The notes beneath the pieces were generated by a model. The model ran no database searches and was not told the DNA's origin. It saw only the letters and a program-made list of their open reading frames with translations. Shown in pieces: positions 11,201 to 22,610 of a stretch of 64,000 nt of DNA. Every line of letters starts with the position of its first letter. The first letter of the stretch is position 1. The position numbers and the translations under genes were made by a program. Source of the DNA: Trema orientale (Eukaryota; Streptophyta; Magnoliopsida; Rosales; Cannabaceae); NCBI GenBank assembly GCA_002914845.1, contig JXTC01000063.1, forward strand, positions 38,092 through 102,091, read 5' to 3'.

Positions 11201-13761
11201 GACCAATTTTCACCTTTTTAGGTGTTGGTACAGCCACTTTGGCAAGACACCCCCACATTCGTAAGTATTTATAGGAAGGCTTTCTTTCTTTCCATAACTC
11301 ATATAGGGTTTTATCCTTCTTCTTTTGGGGCACCTTATTCAGAAGGTAATTAGCTGTCAGAATAGCTTCTCCCCATATGTTCTGGGGTAACCCAGAACTT
11401 AAAAGCATTGCATTCATCATCTCTTTCAAGGTACGATTTTTCCTCTCAGCAACACCATTTGACTGAGGTGACTAAGGTGGAGTGACCTCATGTATTATTC
11501 CGTGTTGTATACAAAACTCACCAAAAGGTGATTCATACTCTCCTCCACGGTCACTTCTAATCACCTTAATCTTCTTATTAAGTTGATTTTCAACCTCATT
11601 CTTATAGAAAATAAATTTCTCTATAGCTTCGTCCTTGCTTTTTAGCAAATACACATAACAATATTTTGTACTATCATCAACAAAAGTAATAAAATACTTA
11701 TTGCCACCTCTTGTTTGTACAGTTTTTAAATCACAAATATCACTGTGAATTAAATCAAGAGATTCTGTGTTCCTTTCAATCGTTTGGAACGATGACCTTG
11801 TCAGTTTTGCCTCAACACAAGTTTCACACTTGTGTTTTGAATCAATATTAAAAGCGGGTATGTGGTTTAAGTTAATTAATCTACGCAAAGTATCATAATT
11901 AACGTGTCCTAGTCTACCATGCCATACATTAGAAGACTCAAGTAAATAAGCAGAAGAGCTAGCTTTATTATTATTTGGCTTAACAGTCATTACATTTAGT
12001 TTAAAAAGCCCATCACATACATAGCCCTTCCCCACATACAACCCACTTTTAGACAAAATAACTTTATCTGACTCGAATACCATACGGAATCCATGCTTGT
12101 TCAGCAATGAACCGGACACTAAGTTCTTTCGGATCTCTGGCATATACAACACATCATTCAGAGTCAGCTCCTTCCCAGAGGTCATCTTCAAAAATACCTT
12201 GCCTTGGCCTTCGATAGTGGATGTTGCAGAATTTCCCATAAATAGCTTCTCCCTATTCTCAAGCGGTTTGAAGGAAGTGAACAAATTTTTGTCTGAGCAT
12301 ACATGCCGAGTGGCACCAGTGTCAAGCCACTATTCCTTCGGGTTAGACCCTACTAAGTTCACTTCAGAAACTACTGCACAAAGATCGATGTCAGAAACAT
12401 CTTGTGTGATTTCATCCACTATGTTGGCTTCATTCTTCTTCTTCTTCTTTGGAAGTCGACAGTCTGAAGCCTTGTGACCCATCTTGTCACAGTTGAAGCA
12501 CTTCCCTTGGAATTTCTGCTTCTTGGAAATTCCTCCTTTCGGTCCCAACTTGTTGCCCTTGCCAAACTTGTTCTTTTTGGACTTGGAGCTTTGACCATGC
12601 TCTACTATATTTGCCTTTGCCTCTGAAGACGAATTAGTCCCTTTCTTTTCAGACTTCTTGTTGTCTTCTTCAATACGAAGTCTAAGAACAAGATCTTCAA
12701 TGCTCATCTCCTTTCGCTTGTGCTTAAGGTAGTTCTTGAAATCTTTCCATGCAGGAGGTAGCTTCTCAATAATAGCAGCTACTTGGAAGTTTTCACTAAC
12801 TACCATACCCTCGGCATGAATCTTAGATAAGATCACCTGGATCTCTTGTACTTGGCTGATTACAGTTTTGGAGTCCACCATTTTATAATCTAGAAAGCGG
12901 CCCACAACAAACTTTTTGGACCCAGCATCCTCTGTCTTATATTTCCGCTCTAAGGACTGCCACAATTCTTTAGCCGTTTTCTTCTCTTGATACACATTGT
13001 ATAAAGAATCAGATAAACNGCTTGTGCTTAAGGTAGTTCTTGAAATCTTTCCATGCAGGAGGTAGCTTCTCAATAATAGCAGCTACTTGGAAGTTTTCAC
13101 TAACTACCATACCCTGGGCATGAATCTTAGATAAGATCACCTGGATCTCTTGTACTTGGCTGATTACAGTTTTGGAGTCCATCATTTTATAATCTAGAAA
13201 GCGGCCCACAACAAACTTTTTGGACCCAGCATCCTCTGTCTTATATTTCCGCTCTAAGGACTGCCACAATTCTTTAGCCGTTTTCTTCTCTTGATACACA
13301 TTGTATAAAGAATCAGATAAACTATTCATGATATAGTTTCGGCATAAGAATTCTGAATGTTTCTAAGCATCAACCGCACTGATAACTTGGATGTCTTGCT
13401 CATCCTCCTTGAGCGATGGAGCATCTTCAGCCAAGAATCTAACAAGATTCAATGTAGTGAGATAGAACAACATTTTTTGCTGCCATCTCTTGAAATTCAA
13501 ACCATCGAATTTCTCCGGTTTTTCAACATGGCTCAAAGGAACCGTAACCGGCGCCGTGGGGGTATGCACAGAAGTAGGCACAGAAGCCACAACGGGGTTC
13601 ACCGCTGGTGCAACAGCAGGAACATTAGCAAGGTTTGGGTTGGTCGTCATTTCTGAAAAAAAAAAATCAAACCACGTGTTAGATTTTGTGTATAAATACC
13701 AAAAACTCAAATAAAGTTGAAACTTAATAGTACTCAATAGATAATTCCCAGGAAAGACCAC
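8205..13761 (-). mobile_element. Ty1/copia retrotransposon relic
   Basis: A fossil copia element read on the minus strand, resembling the TNT1-94/Tork group. From right to left: gag (about 13660 to 12330) with a CCHC zinc knuckle, GAG-pre-integrase and integrase (about 12284-11472), reverse transcriptase with the PEGF and YGLKQAP landmarks (about 11429-10107), RNase H (about 9970-9385), a purine tract next to 8790, and a 3' LTR beginning TGTTGG at 8789 and running left to roughly 8205, where its edge is unclear. The LTR carries a TATA-like TATAAAT near 8495. No matching 5' LTR was recognised, and a 228-base gap lies inside. It is broken, with about three visible breaks, yet long frames survive, so it looks fairly young. 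Confidence 0.9.
10110..10337. other. Assembly gap (228 Ns)
   Basis: A run of undetermined bases inside the copia relic. Single Ns also occur at 13019 and 17108. Confidence 1.
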
Positions 13762-15329
13762 GGAGGGGTCACAATGGTCCCACTTAAAATCCAGCCTCCT
13801 TAGACAGAACTTATATATTTCGTAACCTTTCAGTTAACAACAATATTTTTTTTTTCAAATTTGAAAACAGTTTCCAGAATTGGAACTATTTTCCACAAGT
13901 ATAAAATATACTTTCCAAGTTTGAAAACGGTTTCCGAAAAGGAACTGTTTTCCCAATGTACAAAATGTACTATCTAAATTTTGAAAACGGTTCTGTTTTC
14001 CCCAAATATAAAATATGCTAAATTTTTTTTTTTTTAAAGATAACCGAAAGACTAAATAAATAAAAAAAAATTAAAGCCTTAAAACGTTTCTTTTTTTTTT
14101 TTCCAAATTAATGCTAATCAGATATATATAAAAAATATATATATAAACATATGTATAACCAAGAAACGGAGAAATTAAAAACCTTTTATGTCTTATTGTA
14201 AATTTTTTTTTTTCCCAAAAAGGTAATCTTATATTAAAGATATGCAAAGATAAATTTAGTCAATTTTTTTTTATTTTTATAAACACAATATAATCCGATG
14301 TCTAAATCAGAATCAAAATTATAGTTACCTTAAACAATAAAAGGAATTATTTTTTTTTTTAAAGCAAGAAAAATCCTTTTAAGCGTTTTAAGCAGAAACT
14401 ATAATAACTTAAACTATTAATATTTATTTATTTATTTTTTTTTTGAAAAAGGTAACATATATATATTAAAATTAACATGTACAGTACAGGAATTTCTTAT
14501 TCAAAGGAAAAGTTTATATATATATATATATATAACTAAGTAATAACGTAAAAGTTATAAAAAAAAACGTTAAAGGTAACCTTTTTTTTTTTAAATAGCT
14601 AAACTAATATATAAAATATATATATATATAAGCAAAAATACAAACGGGAAACGGTTTAAACCAATATATAAGGTTTATTTTGGCTTTTAATGAATGATTG
14701 TGATTTGTGACGCTGTGAGTGACATTGGCAGCTGAAGTGGTGTAAGTGAAAAGTAACTTGAAATTTCACGAAAAAAGCAGAATTGCTTTATTTATAGGGG
14801 GTCTTCTTATAAATAACAATATATACATTCAAGCCCTTTCCAGTTTCAAAACGAGCATGACATAAGTTTTTATTTTTATTCTTATTTCTTTTCGAGAGAG
14901 ACATAAGGTATTTATGTTTGCGCTTTTTAGATTTCCAGACTGCACTGTTCTTTTCATAGATATTTTCCCAAAATATCCCATTAAACTGCCACTTGGTAGC
15001 TTCTTGGCCTATATGTATTATGTATGTAGCAATGTCGACATATAAGGTAAATATCTAATTTTAAATTCAAAAAGATTACATATCTAATTCTTTTATGGAA
15101 ATAAATATCTGAATTACTTACTTCATCTAAAAAATATATATGAATTTCTTCCATAATCGTTTGTAGACTGAGCTGTTATTAAATTGAGAAATCCTATTCG
15201 ATATGTTAATCTTTTTCCTTTTTGCACTCTTTTCTTTTTTCCTATTGAGAAAACCAATTTTTGGTTTATCCAGGAAAGAAAATATTTTTGCTTTCTTCTC
15301 AACTAATTAATTGTACAATAAAAGCCCAC
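13762..15329. other. AT-rich stretch upstream of the copia relic
   Basis: Full of T-runs, TATATA stretches and repeated GAAAACNGTTTCC-like motifs. On the minus strand a TATA-like CCCTATAAATAAAG lies near 14795, followed by a moderately complex leader (14690-14770). It could be a promoter for something read leftward, perhaps the element itself, but no matching LTR was found and no host exon was recognised. Confidence 0.35.
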
Positions 15330-15430
15330 TAAGACTAGCTCAGTAGATGGGGTGGGGCTTAACTAATGACTACTACTTACTACAAATTAAAGGAAAATGA
15401 CACACACACTACCAAGGTTTGAAAATCATT
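15330..15430 (-). repeat. Partial copy of the tRNA-like repeat seen at 56.4 kb
   Basis: The string CTTAACTAATGACTACTACT and the following 50 bp match 56333-56400 closely. Next to it lies GACTAGCTCAGTAG, a box A-like word, here placed at the opposite end from its place in the 56-kb copy. It is a rearranged or truncated copy. Confidence 0.45.
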
Positions 15431-15527
15431 CAATAAATACTATATATTATTACAAAATATGTATACTATATTGTATATTTAATTTTTTTTTTTTTAAGAA
15501 AAAGAATTCAACCCATATATTTATATA

Positions 15528-15767
15528 GGGCACCAATCCAGTACGTTTTTTTTTTTTTTTTACCTATGCATAAGTATCAATTTGGCCAATGAAAATTTAT
15601 CTTGCACATTTTTTTACTATAAAAAGTAAGAGAAAGAAATAGCATTAATGATGCACGTCTTTTTATGTACTTCATTATAGCCATTGGACCATTATTAGAT
15701 GATCCAACAGCTAAAAAAAAATACCTACACATAGGTAAAAAAAAAAAAACCTACTGGATTGGCAACC
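15528..15767. mobile_element. Hairpin MITE in (TA)n, family D copy 1
   Basis: The ends GGGCACCAATCCAGTACG and CCTACTGGATTGGCAACC are inverted copies, each followed inward by a long T- or A-run and ACCTATG. The element sits between TATATA tracts. A related copy is at 15964-16170; both contain the word GTTGGATCAT or its complement. Confidence 0.55.
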
Positions 15768-15784
15768 ATATATATATATATTAG

Positions 15785-15944
15785 TATGGCCACGGATGTA
15801 GTCCCCTCTAGAAGACCGGTCCCGTTCATGTTTTGGCCAACACAGGTCATATTTTAACCAATCTGTGTTAGTCAGAACATGATCTGGGTTAGTCAAAATA
15901 TGAACGGGACTGGTCCCGTTGGCGAGACTACATCCTTGCCCATA
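15785..15944. mobile_element. 160-bp hairpin MITE
   Basis: More than 50 bp at each end are inverted copies: TATGGCCACGGATGTAGTC on the left and GACTACATCCTTGCCCATA on the right, and further in GGTCCCGTTCATGTTTTG against its complement. TTAG flanks both ends and is a candidate 4-bp target duplication. It is more GC-rich than its surroundings and codes for nothing. The superfamily is not certain. Confidence 0.65.
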
Positions 15945-15963
15945 TTAGTATGTGCTATATATA

Positions 15964-16170
15964 GGGTATAATCCCATAAGTATATTTTTTACATATTTGT
16001 AGGTTTTTTTTAGTCGTTGGATCATTTTTTAACGGCTATCATAATCTGAGCAGTTGAAAAAAAAATTATTTAGTACTTTTTTCTCTCCACTTTTTACATC
16101 AAAAGACTTGAGTGATGAATTTTAATTAGACAAAATAATATGTAAAAAAAAAAACTATGAGATTAGTGCC
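15964..16170. mobile_element. Hairpin MITE in (TA)n, family D copy 2
   Basis: The ends GGGTATAATCCCATAAGTAT and ATGAGATTAGTGCC are imperfect inverted copies flanked by TATATA. It shares the T-run and GTTGGATCATTTTTT with family D copy 1, 200 bp upstream. Confidence 0.5.
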
Positions 16171-18766
16171 ATATATATATATAAAGAGAAAGAGATAGAT
16201 TGCAAACAATACAAATATATAATTAATCTATGAATTTATTAGCCTAATGGTGATTAATACTACATTTGTGAAAATACATTCATTTATGTCACATATATAT
16301 AAATATAAAGAATTTTGGTAATGCTTTAGGGTTATATTGTCATTTCAATTAGACTTAGGTCTCTCTAGAAAATAGCTTACTTGTGGAATCTGAAGAATGA
16401 ATTTCGTTAGGGTTATATCCTCTATTTGTGGCCACATAATAACGTATCCTTAAGTATTGTCCACATGTGAATGACCATAGTATCTTATCTTTTACAAGGT
16501 GAGTTGGAAATCTCACAGCCTTTGAAATTGGATAAACACTTAAGGAGAGCAAGTGCAGTTTAGGGTCAGAAATTTCGGGATACGTGTGAATTTCCAATAT
16601 TCCGTTTGTACACATTTATACCGTTTATTAACTATATGTTGTCACAATTATCTTCAATCCCATATGATTTCACTACTTGACTAGTAATTTTTCAGTCCTC
16701 AAATCTCATATATGTTGTTATTCAATGAAAGTACCAATCATCATACGAAACTTGGGCAATTTACGTAAATATCACGGCAAAATTTGAAGATTTTGACACA
16801 TAGGCAATTTTCTGTTTTCCCTCTTTTATTTTGGTAAGCCGTAAGTGCCACTTTATCATTTCTTATTTGAGCATTATATAAAAGTTAAGAGTAATGTTAT
16901 GTTGCACTTTACGGTGCCAAACATCATAAGAAATGTCAGATTTTTACTGAAAAATGAAATTAATATATTAGGTCTCATACATGATCCCAATTGAAGTATC
17001 ATTTCATCTTTTAGTGAAAAAACAGATACCTCAAGTGATGTTGGGCACATTTAGGTGCTCTATTACATTACTCAAAAGTATATTTTTATGTAAAATTGTA
17101 AACTAATNTGGATACTTGTTGCTATATGTTAAATTTAAGTGTATTTTAATTTGTCTTTGGGAAAAGTGAGAGAAGAGATTTAAAGTTTGTGTATTTGGCA
17201 ACTTAATTTTTGACTGAGAAATAATATAGACAATTTTGAGTTTATGGGGTGTATGGATGGATCAAAAGATTGAGACATTTGTGAAAATGAAATGATAGAA
17301 TTGTCATGCAATGATGCAAAGTTCCAAACTGAAATATATATACAATGTGCTATCTTCAAAGATAGTCTGCAAAGATAATCTGGGCTGTACCGACTTGGGA
17401 CTTGGCCCATCTTTTCAAAAATTAAATTTTCGGCCGAACTAAAGAACATAGAAAAAACAAATGCTAAAATAAAATAAAAATAAGAAAAAAAAATATCGCC
17501 GGCCAGTTCAAGATATATGCTCTGAAACATCTATCAGGGGCAAAAACAAGGTTCAATAAATACATACAAGTACATCTTAAGGGACCATATGACCCATCCT
17601 TAACAATCATGGGATGACTCTTGAAGAAATAGGCTATTTCAGGTTTTACATCAACTATCCATGCTCTTCAAACAATTCACAGTTCGGATATTTATATTTT
17701 CTTTAATATTATTTCGGATTCTAATTTTAAATTTTAATATTTAATATCAAAACTATGTTACTATGATGTTGTTAAGGGTGTTTTTGTCATTTCATGTTTT
17801 TTGAGATTATTGCTTAGGTGTTTTTATCTTTTCATAATTTTTTCCCCTCCAAATTAGATGACACATAAGAGGTAATTTGCTAGATTTAAGACAGATTGTA
17901 GAATCTTTTTATGACAAATGAAAAAACACAATTTTAAGGATTCCTCTAATATCCCTTAATATTCAAAGTTTACGTCAAAATTGGTTAAAACACATAACTA
18001 TATATCTAAATTTCTCAATAGAAAAAAGAAGAATATTTTTATTTACCTCAGCTCCAAATTACATGGCTAATATCGTTGGCTTGTCGTTTAGAATATATTT
18101 TTCCCATGCATCTATTTTCAGTTTTTCTGTTATTATTTACCTAATTTTTTTTACCAAAAATTATGAGTCTTTCGGGGAAAAAAATGATGATTAGAGTTGC
18201 ACTGTATGATTTGGACAAGGGTTACATATTTTAAAGAATGTGAGGAAAAACAAAATAAAGTATAAGTCATTTATAAAATTAGGAGTTTTATTTATTGAAA
18301 AAATTTAGAATTTTAAAATTGCTTGTATCTTAACTCTGATCAAAAATTTTCAACCATGTCAAAAATGACAAATGAAGGAAGTGTGCTTGCAGTTGAAATG
18401 GCTGAGATTGACGATCGAAATATTTTGATCACAATTGAGGCGACAGAAGCGGTTTGGAATTTGTTAGAGAAGACATAAGTGTGTGTCTTAGGGTTTGTTA
18501 AGACAGAAAATATTTAAGCAAATTTCGATGTGCGACATGACAATGTGTTATTTTCTATAACAATTATGAATGAACCCTTTTTCATTATAAGCGCATTAAT
18601 AGACTTCGTGGATGTAAATATCCTATCAAAATATGGTTGTGCGCTATTGCTTCATCATTTTCATCACTCATGCTAATAATTTGAGAATGAGATTTTAATT
18701 TATAATCTTATTGGCACATTGTTCTCTGTTCATTTCTTTTCTTTTTCTGTCTAGGGCATTTTTTTG
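16171..18766. other. AT-rich intergenic DNA
   Basis: About 2.6 kb with no gene, RNA or strong repeat recognised. Minus-strand open frames at 16355-16615 and 17180-17530 have no recognisable motif and no promoter signal, and are taken as chance. Confidence 0.45.
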
Positions 18767-19159
18767 GGGTTTTTAACACTTATACCTATAAAAACCGAAA
18801 AGAATTACAAAAATACGGAAATTAGGGTTTTTTCCAATTTTTGTACGGTTTTAATTAGAGAAATATCACTTTTTAAAAAATATTTAGAAAATTATTATTT
18901 TTAAAATAGTTACTGGTTACCAGTTTCTGAAAACTGGTTACCAGTTATATATCAGTTATAAATATCTTCGATTACTAGTTATCAGTTTCTGGAAACTGGT
19001 TACTAGAAACTAGTTACTATTTTAAAAAATGGTATTTTTATAAATATTTTTTAAAAACGGTATTTTTCTAATAAAAACTGTACCGCACCGTGAAAAATAC
19101 AAAAGCACCGTATTTTTTCAATTTTTTTCAGAAATACCGTATATTTTCTAATTTACCCC
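18767..19159. mobile_element. Mutator-type MITE, family A copy 2
   Basis: It begins GGGTTTTTAACACTTATACC and ends CGTATATTTTCTAATTTACCCC. The inner arms match family A copy 1, and the core again holds GGTTACCAGTTTCTGAAAAC-like words. Flanks ATTTTTTTG and ATTTTTTTA agree at 8 of 9 positions. Confidence 0.75.
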
Positions 19160-20094
19160 ATTTTTTTATTTATTTTTTGAATGGAGATTGAAAGTGGAGG
19201 AAATTAGGCCCAATGGCAATTTGGGAGGGTGAGTTTTTACCTTTAGTAGTATCTTTCAATTTTTACGTTTATAGCAGTTTATGTTGTAAAGTTCTAAATC
19301 ATCTCATATTTTTTCCCCAAGCTAGTTGGAGTGTTTTTACTAGCTGCTTGAGTTTTTTTAACTGATTGGTTGGAGTTCTATCAACTAACTGATCGAGTTT
19401 TATTGAGTAACTAGTTGACACTTAAAACTATAACATGTGTATTTTTGCTATAAAACCCAAAAAAAAAATGTTATATTTTTAAGCATATTTATTTAACTGA
19501 TATATGACAAAAGCTGAGTTTAGAACTGCTATTTATAGAAGAACCCCGGATTAATTGAGCCAAAATGGGAAAAGGACATGGGTATCACTAACTTGGGCCA
19601 AATTGACTTTGTTTTGTGAATTTATTTTTAAAAATGATATTTTTAAGAGTGTAAAGAACTTTTTATCTACAGTCAAGTAGTTCTTGACCATGAATGTAGT
19701 AATAATGTTCGGTATTAATGTATAAAGAGCATTGCAGCTTTATTAAAGAAAAGAAGATTCCTCTTTTGTGTCTTGTTTATGTGTCGAGTTGATTGTATTT
19801 ATGTAATAATTGAGTATGCTTGAATCGTTAAGAATCTCTTGACTCTGAATCAAAACGTTCTTGTCATTCTTAAAAATGTCAGTTTTAAAAAAAGAGTTAA
19901 GGACACTTTTATCTATCTTTCAAAAAATAATACCGAAAATATGAACTTGACCAAATCATTAAAATTCTCTACAACCTAAAATTAGTATTATGTAAATATT
20001 TATAATTTTAAATGAACGGTGGCATGCTGGTAAATAAATTAACATTTTTTCGACAAAGATTTATATACTAAAATGCGCATACAAAATGATGTAA
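19160..20094. other. AT-rich intergenic DNA
   Basis: No gene recognised. 19320-19430 has several TAGTTGGAG / AACTGATCGAG words, a short degenerate direct repeat. Confidence 0.4.
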
Positions 20095-20699
20095 ACTAAA
20101 GCTGGTCAGTGGCTAGCTACCTCATATTTTGAGTACCATTCAAAGGATTCAAATCCCATCACACCTAAATTTCATTTTAATTTTCTCTTTTTTCATTTTC
20201 TTTATTTTTTTTTCCTCTTTTTATTTATTTATTTCTTTTTTTTCTTTTAAAAAAATGTGAACCACAATTTTTTTTATTATGTTTCTCCTTTGTTTTTCTC
20301 ATTTCTTTTTTTTTTCTTAGTGAAATTTCACTCTCTTTTTGTCATTTTACAATAATCGAATCTTCACCTTTTTTTTCTTTTTCCATTTTAAATCTTTTTT
20401 AAAAGTTCTTTTTTAGTTTTTTTTTTATTTACCCTTTTTTTTTTGTTCTTTTTTCCTGCTGCAACTTCACTGTCTTTTTTATTTTTATTTTTTTAAGTTT
20501 GTTATTAGAAACCACTAATTAAATTGGTTCCTACCCGAAACTACTTAATTGAATATTAGTTTCTAGTTTCAATAGTAATTAGTTACATATTAACCAAATT
20601 GGTTTCCGGTTACCGCTCGAAACCAAATTGGTTTCGACTCGAAACTACTATGTAATCAATTTGGTTTTTATAGTTTCCATAGAAATCGGTTACAAAGAT

Positions 20700-21310
20700 T
20701 GGTTAACCAATTTGGTTTATACTCAAAACTACTTAATACCAGTTTGGTTTCTTTTAGCAAACTGTCTTATATGTAAGTAAATCACAAGAAACTACAAAGG
20801 TTTCCAAGAAACTAATTTGGCTTGTGTGTAGCAGAATGTTCTATATGTAAGTAAATCACAAGAAACTAAAAAAGTTTCTAGGAAACCAGTTTGGTTTCCT
20901 TTTAGCAGAATGTCATGTATAACTATACGTAAGTAAATCACAAGAAACCATAAAGGTTTCCAAGAAACCAGTTTGGTTTTCTTTTAGTATAATGCCATAT
21001 ATGCAAGTAAATAATAGGAAATCAAAAAGGTTTCCAGGAAACCAATTTGGTTTATGTATAGCAGAATGTCCTATATGTAAGTTAATCACAGAAAATCACA
21101 AATATTTTCAGGAAACCAATTTAATTTCCTTTTAGTAGAATGTCCTGCATGTAAGTAAATCACAAGAAACCACAAAGATTTCCTTTTAGCGGAATGCCCT
21201 ATACCTAAGTAAATCACAGGAAACTACAAAAATTTCTTGGAAACTAGTTTGGTTCCCTTTTAGTAGAATACCCTGTACGTAAGTAAATCACAGGAAACTT
21301 TTGTGGTTTT
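20700..21310 (+). repeat. 74-bp minisatellite, left block
   Basis: About eight units containing TAGCAGAATGTCCTATATGTAAGTAAATCAC, then AGAAACCACAAAGG, then TTTCCAGGAAACCAATTTGG. The GTAAGTAA word recurs near 20773, 20847, 20929, 21003, 21077, 21151, 21205 and 21279, mostly 74 bp apart, with one longer and one shorter step. A shorter motif, AAACCAAATTGGTTTC, fills 20500-20700. Confidence 0.85.
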
Positions 21311-22460
21311 TGTTGGGATATTTATCCTAAAAAGCATATTTCCAATTATACCTTTTGAGTATAAACAACTTTCTCTTATATGCAATTATGATATTTGCTA
21401 GATTAAACTATCTTAGTTGNNNNNNNNNNNNNNNNNNNNNNNNNNNNNNNNNNNNNNNNNNNNNNNNNNNNNNNNNNNNNNNNNNNNNNNNNNNNNNNNN
21501 NNNNNNNNNNNNNNNNNNNNNNNNNNNNNNNNNNNNNNNNNNNNNNNNNNNNNNNNNNNNNNNNNNNNNNNNNNNNNNNNNNNNNNNNNNNNNNNNNNNN
21601 NNNNNNNNNNNNNNNNNNNNNNNNNNNNNNNNNNNNNNNNNNNNNNNNNNNNNNNNNNNNNNNNNNNNNNNNNNNNNNNNNNNNNNNNNNNNNNNNNNNN
21701 NNNNNNNNNNNNNNNNNNNNNNNNNNNNNNNNNNNNNNNNNNNNNNNNNNNNAGTTTCATGAAACTGTGTAAAATAATGATTCTACACAGAAGTTGGTAT
21801 TTTTATAAATAAGTTTCATGGGTTGGACATATTTATAAAAATACATTTAAAGCCCAAATTGGAGAACAAGCCCAATCCTAGTTGGACTAGGGTTAGCAGT
21901 TTTTTGGCCTCATATATATAAGATACATGAGAGAAAAAACTGCACAGTAACACATATTGTGCTACACAAAAATTAGAGAGGAGAGAAGGGGAGAATTCGG
22001 CCAACCTAAGGCTTGAGAGGAGAGAAAAAGTTTTCTGCAACCTCACACTCTCATCTCACATCCCGGTGTTCCATATGATCAAGAAGGTGTTCTTGATCGT
22101 TCTCCAACGGAGGATTCAACTTGGTGCCCACTCACTTAATCAACCAAGAGCAAGAGGATAGGCAAGAAGATCTAGGGTTAGAGATTTGATCACCACCTAC
22201 AAGGAGATCAAGAAGGAGCACGCTACAAAAGGTAAACCCTAATCCTATCTCTAGGGTTTATGCATCTAGATTTGATTTATGTTATACATGATCCTGTATA
22301 TGATATATGCATGTAATATGGTTATGAAAACTATTTTCATGTAAAAATTTTAAAAACCTAAATCCGCTATTTTTTCTGCTGCGTTCATGATGTGATCATG
22401 TGTTTTCCATAGTTTGCATACATGTATATTTTTTTGTCCTAAGTGTTAGGCAATTCCAGC
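21311..22460. mobile_element. Lone copia-like LTR inserted in the minisatellite
   Basis: It starts TGTTGGGATA, contains a TATA-like CATATATATAAGATAC near 21912, a leader-like region, and an end region of the CTGCGTTCATGATGTGATCATG type usual in copia LTRs. The minisatellite resumes immediately after it, so it is an insertion. No coding part accompanies it, so it looks like a solo LTR. A 333-base gap (21420-21752) hides part, and the right edge is approximate. Fossil. Confidence 0.6.
21420..21752. other. Assembly gap (333 Ns)
   Basis: Undetermined bases inside the lone LTR. Confidence 1.
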
Positions 22461-22610
22461 AATTTCATGGAAACCAATTTAATTTCCTTTTACCAGAATA
22501 CTATGTATGTAAGTAAATCACATGAAACCGCAAAGGTTTCCTAGAAACTAGTTTGGTTTCCTGTAAGTAAACCATAGGAAACCACAAAGGTTTTCTGGAA
22601 AGTTTCTTTT
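22455..22610 (+). repeat. 74-bp minisatellite, right block
   Basis: Two further units (GTAAGTAAATCAC at 22509, GTAAGTAAACCA at 22563) continue the left block after the LTR. They are followed by the AAACCAATTTGGTT word and then the A-rich arm. Confidence 0.75.

Noticed and set aside
17180-17530. 116-codon minus-strand frame
   Set aside because: AT-rich, no motif, no promoter or splice signal, no family resemblance.
20700-22610. CRISPR-like array
   Set aside because: Units are 74-bp tandem copies without unique spacers, in a plant genome.
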